Assembly (NCBI RefSeq): GCF_035582795.1
Contig: NC_134370.1
Coordinates: 48,657,501-48,721,500 of the forward strand
DNA from: Mycteria americana
Taxonomy: Eukaryota; Chordata; Aves; Ciconiiformes; Ciconiidae
Length of the DNA stretch: 64,000 nucleotides
Reading direction: 5' to 3'
Numbering within the stretch: position 1 is the stretch's first letter; each line of letters starts with the position of its first letter. The position numbers and the translations under genes are program-made. A model generated the notes under the pieces. It did no database searches and was not told the origin of the DNA. It saw only the letters and a program-made list of their open reading frames with translations. This document shows, piece by piece, positions 55,201 through 64,000 of this stretch.

Positions 55201-58200
55201 GTGAGTGCAGCCGGTGGAGAAGACACCATCCTAAATTAATTACAAAATGCTATTGTTTATAGTAGCTTCCCATTAGAGCTTTGCGGTGCTGGAGAGGAGA
55301 TGGAGGGGTGCAAGGGGACATGGCCACCTCTATGCTGTCCCTGGCTCAGCTTGGGTACTCGCACTGCTCCTGCTCCCAGGCCATCGCGTTCCTAGCCTAG
55401 TCATGGGGATGGGGGAATGAGACATCAAACTTTGCATTTCTAGTACCAGAAGGCAGCCCTGCAAGCTGGCCATCCCTGGGCAGTGGATGGTGTCACCTAG
55501 AAGCTCTTAAAATGCTGACTGTGGGCATCTGGGGCTGACACATCTTGAAATATTTCATCTTGCAGCTAAAATATAGATTTCTAAAAACTGCAGAAACCAT
55601 AGGACAGGGCTAACACAGTCAGAAAGTCTGCATTTCTCTTTCCTTAGTTATGTTAAAAGCTGTCTAAATAAAGGAAAAAAAGACAACCCTTACCCCAGGG
55701 GCTCCATTTCCTGCATCTTGTAAGAATAACATGTCCGTTGATGAAGACATTGTCTGTGCTGCTCTTGGAGGTGTCTTGTACACCTGTGAAAACATTGCTT
55801 GAGAAAGCTGGATTACAGCACCAGATTGATCTCATGAACCCTCCCCAGGCGTCCTCTGGGCTCTCTTCTTATTCCAGGGAGTCCCTTGTGTCCTTCAGCT
55901 GGGCTGGTGGGAGGGCTGGGGATGGTGGGCTTGATCGCAAGGTCTTCTGCAGCCTCTGGGCCACCAGCAAATGCTGCTGGCTCAGGGATGGGGCTGGCAG
56001 CCCTTACTCAGTCCCCCAGCTAAGGGCTTCTGCAGTGGAGAGGTGACAAGGGACTCCACAGGTGGTGGCTTGTGCCCACGGTGCCATCACCAGGATGTCC
56101 TAAATGCTGGACATGTGCTTCTTGGTCCTGGTGACTACATTGGTGTGGCTGTAGGGTAAAAACTGGGTTGGCATCCCTCTCCCCTGCGGTGTGCCCTGCA
56201 CAGGAGCTACCTGCTGCTGCACTGCTGCAGGACGCCTTCATGCCTTGGCTCTTTCCCTTGTACAGGATAAATGTGTTGCTGATGGCTCTGCAGCACTTGA
56301 TCCATGTATTTCACAGGAGTCACAGGGTGCTCGAGCCCTGCTGAGCTGCTCAGCCTCTCTCCAGGGCAGCTGCCTGCTCCTGGCACTGCAGGCAGGATGC
56401 TGAGCGTTGCAGACCCTCAGGACCCTGGAGCAACTCCTTGTCCTTCCCAGCAGTTGGCATCTCTCGATTTTCAAGTGGATGTGTTATCCCCACCCCAATC
56501 AGCTGAAAATTTACTGGCCAGAAATGCTTATTAGCGAGGCCTGATTGAGTTTGCTCAGCAAATGTCTAGACGTAAACTCTTTTGAGCTGCGGAAATCGAT
56601 AGCAATCAGCTGGGACGCGGAGCGGGATGCTGCGGAGCCAGGCCAGGGGCGTAAGGCGAGGCATTAGCAAATGCAATTTTGCTCCTGGGCCCCTGGAGGG
56701 AATGCAATAAATCACCTGCTGCTGATGTCACCCAGCAAGTATTTGCCAGGATGGTTTTTATTTAAAAATTAAAAGCTGAGAGGTGGGGGGATGTTGGCTC
56801 CCTGCCCTCCTGGGAGCTGGAGTGATGGAAAATGTGTTGGAGGGTGGTTGAGCTGTGCTGGGCTATGGGGAAGGGGCATTGGCCAGGTGGAGCTGTGAGG
56901 GAGTTTTAATCTCCAAAAGCACTCCTGGGATGCTGCAGCACAGAGCAAGCTGAAGCTATGGGAGCTGCTTGTCAATCAGCTGTTTTGGCTCTTGGTGGTC
57001 CAAACCCGAGCATCTCGAAGCATCACATGTTGATCCTGCAGTGCATGGTGAAGTTGAACCCTAAACTGAAGTTTGAGAGCCTGAATATCTTCCTGAATTC
57101 AGGCAGGACTTCAGTGATCAATAGTTTAGGGAGTCAGTAATGCTGGGGCATGGAGAGGGGCACCTTCAGAGGGCTGAGGGATCCCATCGCAGGGCTGCTG
57201 CTTGGACCGGTGTCCTGAGAAATCTGGCTGCTGGGGTATTGTGTCCATCTGTTTTGCTTTCCCAAATGGCAAAGACGTGCGGGCGCATCCCAGCGGGCTA
57301 CCAGCTCCTTGACACTGCCTCCGTGCCAAGCATCTCATCTGCAGGATGGTGGGGGTGATGGATGGGTGCTGAGCTCCACCCGAAAGGCCAAGGCATAGGG
57401 ATAATGATTTTCTCGTCTCACTGCAACCTGCAGATAATGTATTCCTAGGCACGAAGTGGGAGGCTCTGCTGGCTGTTCAAATGCCTTGCGCGTGTTGCAG
57501 AGCCAGACGGCTCCCTAATTGTCCCAGGACCTAGGCACGGCACCGAGCAGGTTGATAACATGCCATGGATGATCTCTCAGTCACTGGGATGGCTGAGGTT
57601 GAGCCTTGGAGCTGTCAGCCCCAGGGATACCTCTTCCCCCAGCCTGGCAGGGATGGAGAAGAGGGGACTGGGCTCACCAGGACCCTTAGGGACTTTGCAG
57701 CAGAGCACAGAGCTCTGTTAAGGGAATCAGCCCCCAGGTCAGCAGAAGTCGGTCCCTTCCTCTGGGAACCATTCCCATTTCACTTCCAGCAGGTCTGCGT
57801 GGTGCTGGGGGGAAGGAGCCAGCTTTTGGAAATCTCCTTGGCAGTTGGACTTGGTTGCAAGCCCACAGAAGATGGTTTGTTTCCAGTCTCCCTGGACCAG
57901 CTGGCAGCGAGGCGCCCATCCCAAAACAGCAATCTGTTGCTGTCAGGGTACAAGGAATCGCAGCCTTTCTGCATCAAACAAATGGGTTTGCACACAGCTT
58001 GTGTTCCTGCTTGGTCTCGCCTGTTTACCAGGCTGCAAGAGTGCAGGGGTATCAGGCAGCTGGGTGAGACACAGCTGGTGCTTCCCACGGTAAGCACACC
58101 CCATCCATGCTGTGCAAGGCCAGCTGTGGCTTGTGGAGCTTCAACAGGTCTGAAAAATGGGTCCAAAACAGCTCCTGGCTCCACTTACGCTGTGTGTTAT

Positions 58201-61200
58201 CCCTTTGGATTCCCCATGGAGCTAAACAGCCTCCCTAGCAAAGCACGCGTGGGTGCGAAGTGACTTGGTGTGACATAAATCACAGGGACAAGCAAAGAAG
58301 TTCCCCAGGAATAAGGATCACCTTTATTTTTTAAGCAGGATACAGAAAGTAAAGCAGTGGCTCCTCAAGCACCGAGTGCATTTCAGGCACAGGGACCTGG
58401 GGGAGTCTGAGCCACAGCCGGACTGATTTTGGCCCCTTTTTTGGGGGGTTCAGGCTGGGACTTCCTTAATGCATGCAGGGGGGGTATCTCAGGAGAGCTT
58501 TCCTCACCAATCAGATGTGGATGACAGGCTATGAACAGAATTAGCTTGCTAGTGCTAGCTCTGCTGCTTTTTGGTGGGGAGCAGAGCCCAGCCCTGGCCT
58601 CTCCTGAATGCTTCAAAACAAATCCAGACCCATTTGCAAGCCTGGCTCAACCATCTGGCTATGCTGAGGGGCTGGGGGATGGTTTTGGGCTGAGACATTG
58701 CATTTCTGTCCATCTGCAGTGGTAGGGGGAGCAGGGCTCAGGGGCAGGGCAAGGATGCTTGTGCTGGGATGTGGATGCCCTCGCGATGTGCCCCATCTCG
58801 CCGAGCGATGATGGTGGATAAAAGCTTCTGTCTTCCCATCACCAGAGCAGCAGGGCTGGGGCAGAGGTCTCTGTTAGCGGGTGATGGATGTCGTGTGTCT
58901 CCCGTCTGTCCCCTGGCCGGCTCATCCATCACTCATCCCGATGACGGCGGCCGTCACAGGGAGGGTGGCAGGGGTCCAGCCCTTCTCCCCAGCCTGCTGC
59001 CCTGACACCGGGGTAAGGGGCTGGAGCTGCCTCGACTCACTGAAAGCCCAATGAGGCTGAAAAACAAACTTTGCCGGCAGGGCTCGCCCCAGGATGCAGG
59101 CGAGATGAATAACGCCACTCTGGTGAGCAATTTGTAGGGCTTTGAAAAGCTGTCAGCCCAGGGAGGAGCATGCCTTGACGGGTTCATCGGGGACTTCGCC
59201 TTCCTCCGGCAGCGCCCCAGCTCTCCGCATCCCTTGATCATCCCCGTTCCGTGCCAGAGGGAGCCGGGAGCAAAAGGGGACCTGAGGCAAATGGCTTTGG
59301 GGTGCTGCTTGCATAGCTCTGATTTACTGAAAGATTATTTTTTGGGTTGTGAAAATGCATGTTCCTAGTGATGTATTGCAAGGAAATGATATCCCCTATC
59401 ATAACGCTGGGGAGCTGAGGCTGCCCAGCTTGGTCCAAAAGTCCTGTTCTCCGCATGCTTCTCCCTGCTCGGGTGGAGATCTGGCATGGAAATGGGCCAG
59501 TGCAGACTGGCAATTCACATTTTCTTAGCTAAAATGGAGAAAAATCTTCTCAGAGAAGATGGATCCTGAAGAGGTTTTCCGAGCTGCTTCTCGGTTTGCT
59601 CGTCTGCAAAGCACAAACTCTTTGGATGCGCAGAGGAAATGCAGGCAGGAGGAGTGTCTGTTAGCTCTAATTCCTGCAATTTAAGTCATCATGTCCCTTT
59701 AAGTGTCAAATAACTGCCTTGATGAGAAAAGCAAATGGGGTTAAAAAGAGAAAATTGCTCCATTTTAAGAGGGGGGGGAGGAAATTGCACTGGTGCTGCT
59801 GATAAATATAGAAAGTGTAAAACTCTCCTAATGGAGCAGACGAGGCAGTGCTGGGCTGCCGGCCCATTTAATTATTTGACAGGTGAATTGGGAGTTTTCT
59901 ACATAAATGGAAGGAAAATGAATTTGGCAATTTTTAGCCCAAAGGGATTCCCAGCCAGAGGCAATGGGGCTCCCTGGGGAAATCGGCTCGGAGTCAGCAT
60001 CCCTGCGTGCCGATGGGGGAGAGCATCCTCCCTCCTGGTGCCCCAAAACCGCCCTGTGATCTCTAATGAGCTCCTGCAGGGTCCCCTCGAGGAAACAACT
60101 TGCTTAAAAATAATAATAAGAAGAATATATCAAGCTCAGCCCAAATCCAAGGAAAAAATCCCCCTGTCCCTGCAGCTGGCTTGGAAATGGGAGCAGAGCA
60201 GTGGTGTCTGCCTGCAGCAGGTTAGTGGAGTGGTGGGGAGGGCTGAGGCTGGCAGGATGAAACGATGAATAAAACAGTGTTTGCTTTCCTGCATCGCTTT
60301 TCTTCCTCTTGCTTTTGTTTCGCTGGGAATCTACTAAAGGGCTTTAACCGCTCGAGTGTTTTTCCTTGGAGGGTGGTTTGAACTTGCTGTGTGAAGGTGT
60401 TGGGAAATACCCCTCGTAATACAATTGGGTTTGCTTCAAAAATGAGCTCGGGCTGCCTCAGGCCGTCGGTGGAGCTGAAGTTCTTCAACCATATGGCTGT
60501 TTATCTTAGGGCTGTGTTTTGAGCAGCGCTTGCCAGAGTCTAGAGCCTTTGCAGGGGGGAGGATACGCTTGCTAGCTCCTAGAAATGGAAACCATGTGCT
60601 TGCCGGCTCCTTTCGTTTGGGAAGCTGATGGCTGTTCCTTGCCTTGTGCACCCACCTCTGTGTCACCCTTGAGGCTATTTTTCAAGGGCAGGGGCTTCTC
60701 TGTCAGAGGCTAATTGTAGGTGTCACTATAGGGGACCTGTGTTCTCCTCCCATCCCATGCCAAGCAGCTCGAAGGCATCGGGGAGTAAAACCTCAGCATT
60801 GTCTGAGGGAGAAAGCATCCGTGGCTGGACCCAGCAGGATAACACCTTCCCATGCTGCGTCAGCAAACCATGGACGAGCCCACGTGCCTCCCACCGATGC
60901 AGGGAGATAGTGGCATGCTGCAAAAGCCCTTTGCTTTGAAAGGGCAGCATCCTGCTGCAATTGCATCTTGCAAACACCTGGTCCCAGCCCTGCTTGAAGG
61001 GCCACGGTGCTGGGGATGCCCATCGGTGCAGCTCAGTGCTCCTCTCCCATGGGTGGGAGCAGGGGTCAGAGGAAGAAGAGTGCTGATACTGTTTTAATCT
61101 TCCTTTTAACTGTAATTGCGTTTGGCCGGCTCCCCCGAGCTTGTTCCGGGCGATGCATTTTTCCCAGCTAGATTGCTTTCCTTGTTTTGCTCATTGGAGA

Positions 61201-64000
61201 CAGGCCGGGGCCTGTGTCATGCCAGCTATGCATTAATAGAGCCTCAAATGAGATTTCACAGCCTCAAATCTGATTAGCGCCAAGGCTCCGGTTGCTTTGG
61301 AGAGCGGGGCAGACAGATGAGGAGCCGTGATGTTTGTGGGAGGGGTGCAAACCCATACGGATGTAGGATGTCACGCTGCACTCTTAACACCGTGGGCTTA
61401 CAGGGACTGATGCGGAGCCTGGGGACATGGGGACAGCAGGGCACAGTGCAGCCGGGATGCAACGCATCTGCCAGCCCCAGAAAACCCTGAACTCAGGATG
61501 CTAAATTGTCCCTTGCACAGCATGTTAGGAGAAGGGCAAAGCAGCTGCATCCGCTCACCCATCAGCCGCCGAGTCCTTGATGGGCTGCTTGTGGCCTGTA
61601 AGCCCCTATTTCACCCCATTTTGCTGCCTGATGACATGTAAAATCTCCCTCCCCATCCCAGTTCCCCTGTGCCTGGAGGTGCACGCTTGCTCGCTGCCCG
61701 TGATGGAGCCAGTCGGCCGTTAGCTGGCTGCTCGCCCCCTTTACCAGGAGATGCTCTGTGGTGTCCCAGGGGCTCTTGGCATGCTCTTACATCCCAGAGC
61801 CCTGAGGTCCAGCCCTGAGAGGTGGCTGAATCTGCTAGGATGTCCTAAGGGACACTTGGGGACCCAGCATCCTCAGGCTAGCCTGGCTCTGGGATGTCCT
61901 GGCCATGCTCCAGCCCTTCCTCATGTTCAGACCCTCCGTGGCACAGCGCTGGAGGTGTAACCTGTGGGTCGATCCTGCTGCTTGTTTAAAGCTAAGTGGC
62001 ACTTTTTTTTCCCATCCTCTCGGCTGCCAGGGGAAGGGAAGCAGCCTGCTGGTGTTTAGCTGCCGTAAGGAGGTTTGAAAGGAGCCTGGGGAGACATCAC
62101 GTAGGAAAACTCACACCAGCCCTAGTCCATCTTCGCTCATGGAACCTACTATTATTTTATGAAGTCTCAGGAGGAGAATAAAGCTGACACATTCCCAACA
62201 GCTGCTCATAAATTGCCAGGGGCAGGGAGGAGCTCGGGGCTGCGAGCACTCCCACCGTAGAGGTGTGGATCCCCACTCCCGTGGCAGCGTCGCTCCTGGC
62301 TTTAGCCGGGGCTGGGGGGCTTGTGGGGCTCACTACGAAGGACCAGGAGGATCCTAGCCTTCCATGGCAGGGCAGGGGCTGGTGTTCTCCTGCAGAGCAT
62401 CGGTGCATCGTCCCAGGGAGCACTGGCAGGGCTGTGTTTGGGGTTGAGGAGGTGAACGTTGCAGGTGTACAGCCCCAGGCACTCACCTCCCATCTTGTGC
62501 TGTCCAATGCACCAGAGAAATCAAAATTCAAGGAGCATCCTGCAAGCACCGACCTTCTGCCAGGGCGAAAATGCAGCCGTGGTCTCCAGCAGCGGGCAGG
62601 GGCCAAGCTGGAATGGAGGAGCCCCTGCAGTGCCGTGCCTGGAGGTCCCTGCTGGCTCCCAGCCCGGGCTGTCCTCCCCAAACTAAACGCCGGGCTCTTG
62701 AGGCTATTTATGTCTTGTCAGCTCGCAGCCAGAAGCAATTTAATCTTGGCTGAGCGCTGCTGTAGAGGAGCTGCCTGGGCCCCAATGCTTCTTTCAAGAT
62801 GATAAAGAGTTGATAGAAAAACAAATTACAATGATGGCAGCTCAGGCACCGTTAATCAACCTCCCCACAACATTGTAGTGTGAATAATTAATAATCATCG
62901 TTAAGGATGCTTTAAGGGTGGCTTGGGGTTAAGGTGCTGCGTGGGATCAGGGCAGTGGATTGTGTGAGATGCTCAAGATACTCTGCAGGAGTCGATGACG
63001 CTCCAAGGAACCTCAAAATGTTTTAAACATGTCCCCAGCTGAGACCCTTGGGGACACGGGAACTTTATTTTTTCTCCGCCTCCGCAAGCGACAGGTTGCA
63101 AACTCCTGGGTGAGAGCACTTGGCTTGGCAGGGACGGAGAAGTTTTGCTTTCCGCTGAGTAAGAGAGCTGAAAAACAAGCGTGGGCTCTACCTGGAACTG
63201 CAGGCACACTCTTTTCTGGAAGAAATACTGAATTGCCTCCTGGCTTTGAATAGTGACTGGGGTTTTTTTCAGTAGTTAATCACAGCCTTGCTGAGAGTTT
63301 CTGGTACTGGTTGCCTGCAAAGCCTGGCATTGTTCACTTCTGCTATTTTTAAAATCTTCTGTTCTCCTGCTGAGTTTTACTTAGCTTAACCGCTCGTGAA
63401 TTTTCTATGAAAACCCCTTGCTAATTATTGTGCTGTAACCATTGCTAGCGGTAAAACCTACTTGGTTTTTTAGGGAGATGTAAATATAAGTGGTGGGTAT
63501 GAAGATATGCACTAGGAAACCTGCTTCTGTTATCTGCAATATGAAAGAAAATAGGAAAAACATAGGAAAATGTCCCAAAATAGTGACCTGGAGCTGTAAA
63601 TAAGGGTGTGGTGTGGAACACCGATCCAGCATCACAGCTTAGGTCCTGGGGTTCCCCAGAGCAGGGCTCCATCAGCGAGCTTGGAGGTGTCCGTGCAATT
63701 CAAAGCAAGGTTGTTCCCCGGCTCTGCCAGCTGGAATTCCTCTAGATTGGGTTTTTAGTGGGTATTTGGGGTGCAAATACTAAAACTCCAGAGCCGGAGC
63801 CTGAACAGATGCTTTCTTGAAAGGAGAGAGGGGTCTCCAGGGAGAGCATCTCTGCCTGCCCTGCCTGCACACCCATGCTTCCTGCCCGCGAATCGGGCAC
63901 CCCGCCTCTTCGAAGCCCCCAACCATCCTTGCCCTACCTTGGTGATGCAGCTGCGTGTTGATACAGCCCAGGGGTCTTAAACCCAAGTCTGTGCTTTCCT
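55201..64000 (+). other. CCDC33: Probable long CCDC33 intron
   Basis: I looked for the C2-domain exons that follow in human and found none in 8.8 kb. Open frames here (for example 57565-58263) have no recognisable family. Several A/T-rich islands with homeodomain-type words stand out near 56480-56620, 59660-59760, 61090-61290 and 62790-62910 and may be regulatory. Confidence 0.5.
62790..62910. promoter_or_regulatory. AT-rich candidate enhancer
   Basis: The segment has clustered homeodomain-type cores (ACAAATTACAATG, CGTTAATCAAC, AATAATTAATAATCATCGTTAA) in GC-rich surroundings and no coding potential. Conservation could not be tested here. Confidence 0.35.

Noticed and set aside
57565-58263. 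232-codon plus-strand open frame inside the CCDC33 intron
   Set aside because: No similarity to CCDC33 or any family I recognise, no repeats or domains, and no matching splice logic with the CCDC33 exons.

Overview
The window is vertebrate nuclear DNA, most likely from a bird. The gene order and strands match the human 15q24 block: STOML1(-) - PML(+) - ISLR2(+) - ISLR(+) - STRA6(-) - CCDC33(+). The avian call rests on short introns, strong GC-rich/CpG-rich promoters, very few interspersed repeats, and proteins that are collinear with but clearly diverged from human ones. Primate GOLGA6A, which sits between PML and ISLR2 in human, is absent. Human protein comparisons are from memory; no search was run.

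Region by region: 1-1216 holds the first three coding exons of STOML1 on the minus strand; the rest lies to the left of the window. About 1.2-2.6 kb is a CpG-rich divergent promoter shared with PML. PML runs 2525-10539 in nine coding exons and includes the long PML-I-type 3' end (exonuclease-like domain); an alternative short terminal exon with a tandem polyadenylation array lies at about 7525-7905. 10.7-14.8 kb is intergenic. 14.9-16.1 kb is the ISLR2 CpG island; ISLR2 coding sequence is one exon (16673-18772) with a GC minisatellite in its 3' UTR. 20.3-20.9 kb is an AT/AC-rich block. 23.4-24.3 kb is a CpG island that probably starts ISLR, whose coding sequence is one exon (25378-26628). 26.9-30.7 kb is intergenic. 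STRA6 occupies 31598-43042 (17 coding exons, minus strand). 43.1-52.7 kb is the intergenic region between the STRA6 and CCDC33 5' ends. CCDC33 begins at 52746; three exons are visible to 55200, and the remaining 8.8 kb looks like one long intron containing several AT-rich islands that resemble conserved regulatory elements.

The genes do not form a pathway. STOML1 is an endosomal stomatin-family protein, PML scaffolds nuclear bodies, ISLR2 and ISLR are tandem paralogous LRR-Ig surface or secreted proteins, STRA6 is the retinol-binding-protein receptor, and CCDC33 is a C2/coiled-coil protein. I saw no retroviral element, LINE, SINE, DNA transposon, tRNA, rRNA or CRISPR array. The strongest observations are an interferon-response-like site in PML exon 1, loss of the exonuclease motif-I acidic residues in PML, a four-copy repeat that creates PML polyadenylation signals, and substitutions in the RBP-binding residues of STRA6.
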